From NCBI GenBank assembly GCA_951640195.1, contig OX621163.1:3906001-3970000 (forward strand): a stretch of DNA of 64,000 nt. Direction: 5' to 3'. The notes beneath the pieces were generated by a model. The model saw only the letters and a program-made list of their open reading frames with translations. It did no database searches and was not told the DNA's origin. The stretch comes from Porpolomopsis calyptriformis. Taxonomy: Eukaryota > Basidiomycota > Agaricomycetes > Agaricales > Hygrophoraceae. Below, one piece after another: positions 46,453 to 57,300 of the stretch; within the stretch, counting starts at the first letter, position 1; every line of letters starts with the position of its first letter. The position numbers were made by a program, and so were the translations under genes.

Positions 46453-47650
46453 ACACCCCTTTCATATGCAGCTAATAACAGGCATAATGCCATTGTGAAG
46501 CTGCTACTTGCTCAGGATAACATTCAAGTGGACTTGGAGGACCAGGATTGTCAAACACCCCTTTCATATGTAGCTAAGCATCAGCAAATTCACATGAACT
46601 TGGCCTTTTTCAGTGAACTTGGCCTTTTTCAAATGAACTTGGCCTTTTTCTACCCTTTTTTCAAAGTTTTCAGCTTCTTTAGTGAACTTATATTTACTTT
46701 TATTTTTAACTTTTCTATCAGTTTTATAAGTAGGTGGACAGTTTTATAAGTAAGTAGACTGGTCTTATAAAAGGTGGATCTACTTTTCAAGTTTTACCCT
46801 TTTTACTCCTTTTTACTCCTTTTCATTGTTGTACAAGGGGGAAAAGGGCTCAAAAAAGAGGATGTGAATTTGCTGATGAAGAACAGGCATGATGCTGTTG
46901 TAACACTGCTACATGCTTGGGCTGATATACATGCAGACTCGAAGGGTTGAACACCCCATTCATATGCAGCTGACAATGGGCATGACAAAGACCTTCACAC
47001 CCCTGACACACCCCAACCAATGATATCCCCAGCCATGCCATGGCAAACACCTGTGGAACCACATGGAGTAAATACCACATCAATCAATGTTCCTCCTCCA
47101 CCAGCTCCCACTGTTTGCTCTCTTGACAATGCCCCTTAGTCTCATGACAGGACCACACTGTATTTAGACAGTTCCCAGCCAATGAACAGTCTCATCCCAG
47201 AGGTACCACCTGAGCCTATAGCTCACTGGATAGGCCTATATCCCCTCAATGAGATAGTGGGGCCAATACCTGAGCATTCACTGCAACTGGAATCACTGTT
47301 TCTAGACCTTCACCCCCCTGTTATGCTGAAAATGACAGTATCCCCAGCTGCATCACAGAAAATGCCAGTGACACCACATGGTGTGAATACTGTATCAATC
47401 AATGTTCCTCTACCATCCCCTGATATGTGCTCTCCTGAAAATTCTCCTCAGTCTCATGACAGGACCACACTGTATTTGCACAGCTCCCAGTCAATGAACA
47501 GTCTCATTCCAGAGGTCCCACCAGAGCCTATGGCTCACTGGATAGATCTATTTCCCCTTGACGAGCTAGTTGAGCAGATACCTGAATTTTCACCACAACC
47601 CCAGTCACTGTTCCTCAACCTTCACACTTCTGATGAGCCCAACAGATGAT
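46453..47650 (+). pseudogene. NLR-like gene relic, ankyrin 3' part and duplicated C-terminal domain
   Basis: This continues the ankyrin region after element C: PLSYAANNRHNAIVKLLLA, then TPLSYVAKHQQIH (to about 46590), and after a non-coding insert-like piece another ankyrin (about 46865-46985, RHDAVVTLLHAWADIHADS). The C-terminal part consists of two imperfect direct repeats of about 105 codons, 46992-47306 and 47307-47618, each containing PHGVNT-SINVP, SHDRTTLYL-SSQ-MNSLIPEVPPEP-AHWI and L-LESLFL-LH-type blocks, followed by the start of a third copy. The second repeat is open without a stop from 47182 to 47649. I do not recognise the repeated domain. Near 46596-46650 the non-coding insert carries GAACTTGGCCTTTTTC three times. 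Confidence 0.65.
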
Positions 47651-48643
47651 TGATGAAACCTTGCTCTTTCTACCCCCAATTTAGCTTTGTAGATGTCCTC
47701 TGTGTTTCCACATATCCACCCATCATGGACACCATAGTTATAACCTCCATGTTGTACTGATTCTGCAAAATGTGGAGACTGGAGGGACTATCAGTATAAT
47801 GAATGGCAGAGGAAAGATTGTGCAATGGATAAAATGGATTTCATATGGGTTAGCCCTGACAAAGCTCATTTTGCAAAGGGTAGACCTTGACGAATGCCAT
47901 AGGTAAATAAACTGGCTCATCACCTTCCTCTTTAGTTCCTACTCGCTTCCACAGAGAAACTGTGTATCAGTCTGATACCACTGCCATCTGCCAATCATTC
48001 AGCTCAAGTCTCTGAAATTCAAGGTGGTGCAAATTATCAAAATTGCTTCAAAGGATTATCAAGTCTAGCAGTCATCATGGGAAGACAGCTTGGCCAGCCA
48101 TTCTCTCAAAATACAAATTGCAGGTCCAATCACATACATTGTCTAGCAGATACAGCAAGCCACCTCTCACTGCTCCTCCAACTAGTGCTCCAATATCTTT
48201 TCCCCACTTCAGCAGTACAACAGCATGCCCCCAGTACCGCGACAATGTATTACCAATGGACTAGTTGAGCTTGGTGGGGTGGAAGTAGGTAGGAGAAAAA
48301 GATGGACCATAGGAGAAGTATGAGGAGGTGAAGAGGGAGCATGATACACATGTGGAGAGAGTGGCAAGGGTTGCACTATTGATGGAATAGTTTGATTCAA
48401 ATCAGAGAGTGGAGGGCAAGGTTGAGGAACTGGAGAGTTGGAGTGGAATCCAAGGATAGGTGTGAAGTAATATAGATGGTGGTATTTTGTCTAGACAGTG
48501 ATAAGGACAAGTTGGTAAAGTAACTGAAAAAATGCATTTTATTTTTTGACTATGGGTATTTGATAAAGAACACCTCAAGGCTGTGCTGATTATCACTCTC
48601 TTCCCTTTCATCTCCATGGCCAGCACTCAACTTTGTGGGACAT
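47651..48643. other. No supported gene
   Basis: No frame here resembles a known protein on either strand. It lies between the end of the NLR-like relic and an LTR, and is probably an eroded downstream flank. Confidence 0.35.
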
Positions 48644-49245
48644 TGATATGACCCCTCTGTCCCCTGACCACTGTATATTCAACTATACAAATACTAGATG
48701 CCTATCAAGTCCTTCGAAAATGAACATGAACCCTTCAAATGCACCCGATAGCTCCCAAATGTTCCGAATGAGTTCAAGAATCATCAAACTCTCCGAACAC
48801 AATCAAAGCTTTCCAAACACAAATGAAAGTTTGTATATCAAAGGGAAGACACTTTTCAAAGGCATCATCTCTCTTCTAATTCTCCCTTTTCATTTGACTT
48901 CTTCATTTACTACTTTCCCCTTAGATTATTAGAGAGGCTCCCCTTTTATCATATACATTCAAAGGGATCCTTGTACTAGAAGATATATATACTGTATGTT
49001 GTAGCTAGTGATTCAACAAGTTAGATATTCACTTCTCTCTTGCTCTCAAGTCTAGATCTTCTAAGACTTCCTCTCAACTTCCTCTTTTGATCTTCCAATT
49101 CTTCCAATCCCCCAATTGATCACGTTCGTGAATGATCAAAGACTTCCTTTCCACAATCATCAATCATAGACTGTGTCGAGACTCTTTATAGTCATCCTTG
49201 CACCTTGTTCTGTGTTCAGTTCTCATACATGAAGCAGACATATCA
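48644..49245 (+). repeat. LTR of the E family, plus orientation
   Basis: 602 bp from TGATATGACCCCTC to CAGACATATCA. It is the inverted counterpart of 49571-50180: the two share the whole order of motifs, such as CATACATGAAGCAGAC, the CCTTGTACTAGAAGATATATA region and the ends TGATAYGACCCC/GACRTATCA. The flanking 5-mers (GACAT, ATCAC) do not match, so it is not a simple solo LTR insertion. Confidence 0.75.
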
Positions 49246-49570
49246 ATCACATAGAATAGATCAATTTTAGCATCACCAACCTTGGCAAAGGACAAATCTT
49301 CCTCAGACACAATTGGCTCAAGACCCATAACCCTTCTGTAGACTGGAAGGCCAGTACTCTCAACTTCAATTGATGCCTATCCAATTGTCACCCTTCTGTC
49401 AGCCCCTTTGACATCAACAACCTTACTCTGGAAGACAATGATCATTTGCTCATGATTGATCTTGCTCCCACCATCTAGATCAGGTTGATGACCACCAAAT
49501 CACAACAGCTTGCAATCAAAGCTACTGAGACTCAGAAGAAGGATCACGATTGGAAAGACATTGTCCCTGA
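49246..49570 (+). pseudogene. Fragment of another gypsy pol (protease-RT linker) between inverted LTRs
   Basis: On + a short frame reads ITNLGKGQIFLRHNWLKTHN then PSVDWKASTLNF, the end of a gypsy protease domain (usual GHDWL-KHNP-VDW). Further on, LTLEDNDHLLMIDLAP, TTKSQQLAIKATE and DWKDIVPDD match the linker leading to RT. It is interrupted by stops. The element E LTR inserted directly after it (flank CCTGA at 49566-49570). Confidence 0.65.
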
Positions 49571-50180
49571 TGATACGTCTGCTTCATGTATGAGAACTGA
49601 ACACAGAACAAGGTGCAAGGATGACTATAAAGAGTCTTGACACAGTCTATGATCAATGATCATGGAAAGGAAGTCTTTGATCATTCACAAATGTGATCAA
49701 TTGGGGAATCGGAAGGATTGGAAGGGTGGAAGGGGGAGTCGAGGAGGAGTCTTAGGGGGGGTCTAGACTTAAGAGCAAGAGAGAAGCAAATATCTAACTT
49801 GTTGGATCACTAGCTACAACATACAGTATATATATCTTCTAGTACAAGGATCCCTTTGAATGTGTATGATAAAAGGGGAGCCTCTCTAATGATCTAAGGG
49901 GAAAGTAGTGAATGGGAATGAAGAAGTCAAATGAAAAGGGAGAAATAGAAGAGAACTGATACCTTTGAATAGTGTCTTCCCTTTGATATACAAACTTTCA
50001 TTCGCATTTGGAAAGCTTTGATTGCGTTCAGAGAGTTTAATGAATCTTGAACTCATTCAGGATGTTTGGGAGCTTTCAGGGGCATTTGGAGGGTTTGAGT
50101 TCATATTTGAAGGACTTGATAGGTGTCTAGTATTCATATAGTTGAATATATGGTGCTCAGAGGATAGAGGGGTCGTATCA
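49571..50180 (-). repeat. Element E 3' LTR
   Basis: 610 bp, TGATACGTCTGC...GGTCGTATCA as read on +. It is adjacent to a polypurine tract in minus orientation and is the inverted partner of 48644-49245. Confidence 0.8.
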
Positions 50181-50394
50181 TCTCCTCCTCACTGAAATAT
50201 TGACTGTCCTCAGTCAATCATGTGATTTGCTGGTAATTGCCGAGGCATGTTTATAAGTGTGACAAGTGTGTCACATTCATCTTCAGATACAACCATCTTT
50301 AAATTGTATACCACGATGTCAAGAATCCGCATCAAGTCACTCAAAAATGTCAAAGAACATGATAACCATCGCGAAATAGAAGATTTGTGACCAG

Positions 50395-51937
50395 ATGAGG
50401 TCGCTCCTGGATGGAGTTGCTGAACCTGAAGACTATAAAGTCTGGGGGCAACAATTTTGCAAATTGCTGGTAAGTTTTTTTGTTTTTCTAATCATTTTCT
50501 TTCACTAATCTATCTCTTAGATTGCGTATAATCAGGTTGTGAAGGCCCTGCAAGAAACCTTGATGGACGACAAAGTCGTCGCATGGCAAAAGGAGGCCCA
50601 CAAGACTTTCAATGTTTTTGAAGAATGGGAATGGTTGGGGTGGGCTGGGGAGCTGCTAATGCCAAGATTAGCAGAGGTGGTGCATCGAGAGGTCAAGGAG
50701 AAAGCGGAGGTGGAGAGGGTCAAGTGGGAATGAAGGGCAGAAGAAGAACGTGAGGCGAGGGAGAGGGCAGAGGCCTCTGCATGGGAGGAACAAGAGAGGG
50801 TCAAGCGCAAGGAATGAGAGGAATGAGAGTGAGCAGAGCGCGAAGAATGAGAGAAGCGAGAGGAGCATGAGTGGGTTGAGAGGGTGGAACAGGAGGTGCG
50901 AGAGAAGCAGGAGTGAGAGGTATGGGAGGAACAGGATGCGGAGGGCCAGAAGCAGGTAGAGGAAGCCTATGAGACGCTCCTCCAGTTACTTATGGATGGA
51001 AAGATCGACAAGGAGGAGTTCTGTCGAGAGACAGAAAAGGCAGCAGGTGAAGGTGGAACAAAGGCAGCGGAGGTGTCAGCAGACATGCCAGACATGACGG
51101 GGGCGATGACGGAGATAACAGAGGATGGGCATTAGCCCCTGGATGGTGAAGAAGAGTTGGTGGCAGTAGCGCAATTGCTAACTGCAGAAGATGAGGTCGA
51201 GAGGTAGAAGGTGGCATATCAGGAGAGGATAGTGGAGAAGGGACGTTCCCTTCTGGTGATGATGATGTGGGAGTACTACAAGAGAAAGGCGATAGAGGAA
51301 ACTTTGCGCCTGGTTGAGGGCAAAGTAAGTTTCTCTTTTTCTATTTTTTTATTTTTGTTTTACTAATGGACTTCTTTATTTTGCAGTGTGATTTTTGCAA
51401 AAAGGTCAGTGCAGAATGTGAAATCGACCCTGCCGATCCGTTATGCGCCAAGTGCGTAATGGATAAGCATGGAAGGGGGAGACTCATCTGGGGAAGAAGT
51501 ACAAACCGCAGCCCAAGGCAGAGTTGAAGGGTGCGAACAAGTCGGCGATGGCAGGAGAATCATCGAAGGGGGTTCAGAAATCAGCGATGGCGGGAGAATC
51601 ATTGAAGGGGGTTTGGAAATTGGCAAGGGCTGTGTCTCATAAGTAAATTCTTTTTCTTTTCTAATCTTCTCTCTCTATAGGTCTGGTAGTCTATATCAAT
51701 GAGATGCCACCTTTCGAGGAGGAGACAGCAGGCGAGAGTTTGAAGGAAACAATGTGGCTGATTGTGGGTCAGAAAGGGAAGGTGAAGGTGAAGGTGGCCA
51801 ATGAAGAGAAATCGCGAGAGGTGTTGGCGGCAATCATGGAGGAGAAAGCGCATGTAAAGGCGCGGATTGTCATTCTCAAAGAGATATACAGGGGGTTGGA
51901 AGAAAAGGAAGAGGAAATGGTCTTAGACCAATTGTAG
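50395..51937 (+). pseudogene. Antisense accessory gene in element E: coiled coil plus Cys cluster
   Basis: Opposite strand to E pol, between the pol end and the 3' LTR. The ATG at 50395 opens MRSLLDGVAEPEDYKVW. Introns 50470-50520 (GTAAGT...TTAG) and 51325-51386 (GTAAGT...GCAG) both keep frame, and a third ends near 51680 (CTATAG). Exon 2 is a long Glu/Arg-rich coiled coil with repeated TGA (all where Arg fits, e.g. KWE*RAEEE, RKE*EE*E) and two TAG. Exon 3 begins with C-x2-C-x6-C-x8-C-x2-C (CDFC...CAKC), a Zn2Cys6-like spacing lacking the sixth Cys; a TGA follows soon after. The last exon (about 51681-51937) is helical: ETMWLIVGQKGKVKVKV then ILKEIYRGLEEKEEEM. Position, orientation and domain order match the antisense gene of element B at 36358-37032. 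Function unknown. Confidence 0.6.
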
Positions 51938-52079
51938 ATTTTACTTTGTCTTGTATAATTTTGTAGCCTCTAGTCTTCTCCTCTAAAAAATTGTATTTTT
52001 GTTTCTAAAAAAATGAAAGAAAGACTTGAAATGAAAAAGATTGCATAGAGTTTCATTACGGCAGGTTACAAGTCCTCAA

Positions 52080-52957
52080 TCGCAACACTGTCAAGTGGTT
52101 TGCTAGCTAGCGAATGTTCCATCTCTCTAAGTCGTGAAGTCAATATATCAAGGAATCATTTGGGAATTGCGATCGATCTTTGGGCGAAGTATGGGATGAC
52201 TCTAAATGCAGCAATTGGGTGATGTAAGATGGATCCGTCAAGTTCTGTGATGATATAAGCTTTTCCTAGGTTTCGGGATATAATGACTAGGGGTCCTAGG
52301 TATTGAGGATGCATCTTCCGATTGAGAGACTTCTCGATTTTCGTGTTCCAAATGAGTATGAGATTGCCAGTTTTGAAGTTGTAGTTGCAAATGGTTTTCT
52401 CATGTCTTTTCTCGAATCGAACAGCGGACTGTAGGTGAGCAGTGGAACCTTCGATCGAAGTTGCTCTAAGTCAGCATCTCATTTCTGTACAGCAATCGTG
52501 CATTGTGAAATTAGATCAGTCATTGAGAGAACCGAATCTGGAGCGGGAAGGAGATATGTCACTTTGGAAATATCTAAAGGTAGCAATGGCTGAGATCCAG
52601 TGATAGCGAAGTAGGGTGAGTATCCCAATCGCTTTTGGGTAGTGATATGCTCAGCCCAAAATACAGAGTAGGCTCTGATTGACCATTGCTTCTGATTGCC
52701 ATCGACAGCTTTGAATAGCAATTGTCATACGTCGAAGTGAGATTGTTTGACTATCCCATTTGCGCAAGAGTTGTATCTGCTGATACAAATGTGGTTGATC
52801 CAATAGCGCTTGGCGAGGTGATCTACAGCTCCTAAGAAGGCTGTTCCATTGTCCATGATGATTTCTCGAAGAGAGCCCCAGCGACAGATTATATCCTCGA
52901 AGATCCATTTGCCAATCGATTTCGCTGTTTCCAAATGAAGCATTTGAAATTTGGGAT
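52080..52957 (-). pseudogene. Element E integrase, C-terminal part
   Basis: On - after the D insertion the integrase continues: KFQMLHLETAKSIGKWIFED, IICRWGSLREIIMDNGTAF (second catalytic Asp, about 52855), YNSCANGIVKQSHFDVRQLL (usual YNSQANG-VERGH; the catalytic Glu is replaced by Lys or Gln here), then AEHITTQKRLGYSPYFAITG and LPLDI (about 52580). Stops accumulate after about 52480. The loss of the Glu and the stops make it inactive. Confidence 0.75.
52953..52957. repeat. Target-site duplication, element D, left copy
   Basis: GGGAT directly before the left LTR of D, identical to 59993-59997. Joining the two sides through one copy gives a continuous E integrase reading THYPKFQMLHLETAKS. Confidence 0.95.
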
Positions 52958-53369
52958 TGTTATAAACTGGTTATCGATGAGATGGTTTTACTTCGGAGAG
53001 CTCTGTCCCAAGACGATGATAATGTCTCAAGTCCTAGTTATTGGGTTGCTAACGAGGAATCAGACTTAAAGTCTGAGTACGACTAACTAGGGGTTTATAT
53101 ACTAACTACGCTACTGCGGATGAGTCAGTATAAACACGAGGAGTACATGAAGAGTACATGAGGACTACATGCGACGAGTAAAGATAAACATGATAAAGGA
53201 CTTGGAGCATGTGAAGAGACGAAACATGATTGTCGGAAATGAAATGTGTCCTATCTCGGGTATATGAAAAGATACGGAATTGTGGGGAATCCCAAGTAGA
53301 GATAAGACCTGTCTGACTAAGCAGTAATGACTGATCATAGAGAGGAAATGAAAATTTACGTCCGTGACA
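52958..53369 (-). repeat. Element D 3' LTR
   Basis: 412 bp, TGTTATAAACTGG...CGTGACA as read on +. Gapless against 59581-59992. The minus-strand sequence before it, AAACGAGGTGTA, is the polypurine-tract region shared with C. Confidence 0.95.
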
Positions 53370-53403
53370 TACACCTCGTTTTTCGGGAAATTCGACCCGA
53401 ATT

Positions 53404-54141
53404 TCAAATCTGGGCGGTGTCAGGCGTTTCGTCCTCTAAGGCCTGAGTCTGGATTTCCTCACCAGTGGGGGCCTCGATGACCACTGAGAGGGAAGCGATG
53501 GGGACAGCTTTCGAAGCCGCTTCGATGGGGGAAGGGGCTCGGATTGTCTTGACGTCGTCGTCGTCCGGGTATTCTAAGTCGAGGTTGATGGGGTACTCAA
53601 CTGACGCACCGTAATTGATTATGGTCTCTGTCGTCGCAAGGTCTTGCTGAGCTCAGAGAAAATCTTCTCGGGAGAGTCGTTCAGCTTGACGACTCTCCTC
53701 TACGAGCTTGACGATGATGGCGCGGGTGGTGACGTCGTAGCAATCGACCCATGTATGCTTCTTCTGTCGTTGGAGCTCCCAAACTTTGAGCTCACTTTCA
53801 TCCCAGCGGTTCTTCCAATATAGGGCACTCCTCTCTGATGCTTTGAGCTCGGCTTTCAAGACATCGCACTCTTGTCGAAGTTCTCGGTTCCAGTTGCTGA
53901 CGCTATTACTGTGAACCGTGAGGCGCGAGATGGTGACGGCGGGATCTTCAGGAGGAGGAGTCTCCGTAGGGTATTCCTTGAAGAAGTCTTCTGCGTGCGC
54001 GCGAGCTTGTCGACGTAGTTGTCGAGTGGAGGAGGAAGAGGTGGAGGGACCGGGGGTAGGGGAACGGATGGCGGCGGACGAGGGGATTCGTCCAGTGCGT
54101 CTGATGGCAACTTGAGGAGAGGGAGATCGAGTGGCGGGCAT
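53404..54141 (-). pseudogene. Accessory ORF of element D
   Basis: 738 nt on - from ATG 54141 (MPATRSPSPQVAIRR) to TGA 53404-53406, with one internal TGA at 53653-53655 where element C has Trp. Domain plan: Ser/Pro/Arg-rich N-terminus (RSPTPGPSTSSSS, RQLRRQARAHAEDFF), a coiled-coil middle (NRELRQECDVLKAELKASER, WKNRWDESELKVWEL), a segment VDCYDVTTRAIIVKLVEESR, and an acidic Pro/Ala/Glu-rich C-terminus with LDLEYPDDDD. It begins 170 nt after the pol stop. It is not envelope-like (no signal or membrane segment). The exact length match to the C copy argues that it is a genuine protein of the family. Confidence 0.7.
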
Positions 54142-54310
54142 TATGAACGATGATTCAGCAATGTTAGTGTTAGGAACAATGGTATTGGGTAGGTTCGTCA
54201 AAAGTGGGGAAAGACTGGATGGAATCGTATCGACAATTCTGAGTTTATAAATGCCTACTCGACCTAAAAATAGAATTCAAAAATGGACAGCTGAAATGAT
54301 GACAAACGAG

Positions 54311-57300
54311 TCAAGTCGTTGTTTGAATTGAGTCTTCGTAAGTCTTCACAATTTCTTTAGCGTGTCGTAAGACGTTCGATCGTTCTTCCCAAGTAGCTTC
54401 TTCGATTGGATAACCTTTCCATTTGACCAAATACTTTCGTCGGGGTTGAGCTCCGGAGTGTTGAAGAATAGATTCAACTTCGTATTCTTCTTTGTTCTCG
54501 ATCAGATCTGGTGGAGGTCAAGATGTATCAGTAATATCAGGGTGGAGCAACTTATCTTCGACATTTGGTCTCAGGATTGATACGTGAAAAACTGGGTGGA
54601 GTTTCCAGGTTCCGGGGATATCGATAAGATACGCAAGATCCGATATTTGTTTCAGGATCTTGAATGGTCCAGTTCTTCGGTTATCCAATTTCTTGGCAGG
54701 TTGAGTCGTCTTGATGTTCTTGGTGTCCAACCAAACCAAATCTCCGATTTTGAAGGAGGGAGAGAGTTTCCGTTTTCAGTCGGCATATTTCTTCATTGAT
54801 TCTGCGGCGTGTGAAAGTGATTCGCCAGCACTCTTCTGAGTACACGTGAGACGTTCATGAAAGGTGTTTGCTGCGGGGACATTACTCAGGGACTCGATTG
54901 TGATCGGTAAATGAGGGTGACCGCCATATTCTAAATAGAAGGGTGATTGTGATGTGGAGGAGTGTTGTCGATTATTGTAAGTGAATTCAGCAGAAGCCAG
55001 CCATTCGGACCAGTCGTCTTGCATGAAATTGGTATAGAACCGTAGGTAGACTTCGAGTTCTTGATTCGTTCGTTCGGTCTGACCATCGGTCTCAGGATGA
55101 TAAGCAGTAGATAGTCCAGAAATGGTTCCTAGGAGTTTATTGAGGGCTTCAGTGAATTTTGATGCAAACTGAACTCCACGATCAGAAATAATCTTCTTTG
55201 GCCATCCATGATGTTTCCAGATATGATCACGGAAAAGTCGGGCAGCGCCTTCTGATGAGAGATTGGAAGTCGTTGGAATAAAGTGGGCTCGTTTTGTGAA
55301 ACGATCGATGACTACCATCACGGCGTCGTATCCAAGCAAGTCAGGTAGTTGAACAATGAGATCGACGGTTATCTCAGTCCATGGTTCGGTAGCGGGGGGT
55401 ATAGGTTGTAGGAGTCCTGTCGGCTTCGAAGGATAATTCTTGTTTTGTTGGCAAGCAGGACAGGATCGTACGTAGTTGATAACGTCTTGAGAGACGCCAT
55501 CCCAAACAAAGTTTCGGAGCACCAGCTCCTTCGTCTTCTCAATGCCAGGGTGTCCAGTGTGGGGGTAGGCGTGGGACAGTTGTATTATGTCTGTGCGCAA
55601 AGATACTTCCTCCGGCACCACAATTCGACCTTCAACATTGCGAACCAACCCATCGGCTTGGTCCCAAAACAGTGAGGCATCCTCGATTTTCTGTGAGATC
55701 TTGTTCGGTATTGGTAGCTTGAAGCGTAATCTTGCGAAAAAGTCCGGTTCTGAAAGTTTGATGATTGAATTGATCCAATGTTCATCTGCGATTAAAATCT
55801 CGTCTTCCACCTCGCCTTTACCCTTGTCAAAATAATCCGGGCGCCTGGATAACCCATTGGCCTTGTTCTTCCTCCCTGGGACGTACTCAATTTTATACTC
55901 GTTTCTTGATAGGATTTCTGACCAATGAGCACGTCGTCCAAATAATACGCGAGCAGTACTGAAATACTTGAGGGCAAGACTATCGGTACGAATCAGAAGG
56001 TCGTGTCGCGAACCTTCCAAAAGATGTTGCCATGCTTTAAGACAGTCTATTATCGCTAGAAGCTCGGCGTCGTGAGTCGGATATTTCTTTTCAGCGGGAG
56101 TTAGAGATCTTGAATGAAAGCCTATGGGTTTCCATTCGTTTTCGTGCAGTTGAGACAGTATTCCTCCTAAAGCAAAACCAGAGGCGTCAGTCTCTAAGCA
56201 GTACGGCAGGTCTTGGTCCGGCACTTCGAGGACAGGGGCATTTGTGAGGGAGTGTTTTAATTGGTCAAAGGCGTGTTGTCGTCTGGGGGTCCATTCCCAT
56301 ACGGTATCTTTGCGGAGTAATTGGTTGAGCGGTTGGGCGATCTTTGAGAAGTCCTTGATATATTTCCTCCAGAAATTCACGCTTCCGAGAAAGGATTGGA
56401 GTTGTTTCACGGTTCGAGGTTCAGGCCATTCAGCTATGGCCTTGATCTTTTTGGGATTGGTTCCAATATAACCTTTCGTCAAAGTCATCCCTAGATAGAT
56501 CACCTCTTCTTTCTCGAATTGGCATTTGACAGGTTTGCAGGAGAGTTTGTTCTTCTTCATGACATCAAGGGTCTTGAACGTCCAGTAACGCAATTCTTCT
56601 AGATCATCTCCGCAGATGAGAATGTCATCGATATAGATAAAAACACAACCTGATTTTAACACTTCAGCAAATCGCATGTTGATTATCCGTTGGAACGTAG
56701 CTGGGGAATTCCGTAGACCAAAGAACATCACTCTTGGAACATAGAGTCCCTTGACCGTTGATACGACCCATTGGTCCTTTGGACTCCAATTCATGATTTG
56801 TATGTGTTGATGTTGATAGTGACTAGTTACAGTAGATGTGACATGTAACGACAGAAGAAGCCTTTGTATGCAACCACCACATTCCCTCTACTTGCACTTC
56901 TGGAGGGCTCAGGCCCAGCCCAGTCGTATCACCGTGTTGAAAGCAGCTTTCCATTCGTCGCCTTCTTTGATCCGAATGTTGTTAAATCCCCATCGGATAT
57001 CCACGACTGTGAATAGCGCAGCAGATCGTAATTTGGGTTGTTGAACGATTTGATGGAGAAGTGGTAGAGGATATCGGTCAGGAACGGTAAAGTGGTTCAG
57101 ATAGCGGTAGTCTTCGATTGGTCTATATCCAGCGTCTTGTCCTTTCGCGTTGACTTCTTCAGCTTTCTTGCTCAGGAAGAATGGAGCGGCTTGAGGTGAG
57201 GTACCTTTGAATATTCGTCCAGTGGCCACGTTTTCTTCCAGAAACTTCTCTAGGAAGTCCATCTCTCGAGGGGACATCGGATAAGTCTTGTCATTCTGAG

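Noticed and set aside
48644..49245. Simple solo LTR insertion of the E family
   Set aside because: The flanking 5-mers (GACAT and ATCAC) do not form a target duplication, so a rearrangement or recombination product is more likely.
54776..56794. Plus-strand ORFs antisense to pol (e.g. 55445-55675, 55587-55835, 56244-56471)
   Set aside because: They are shadows of a conserved minus-strand pol frame, and similar shadows recur at homologous positions in C only because pol is conserved.
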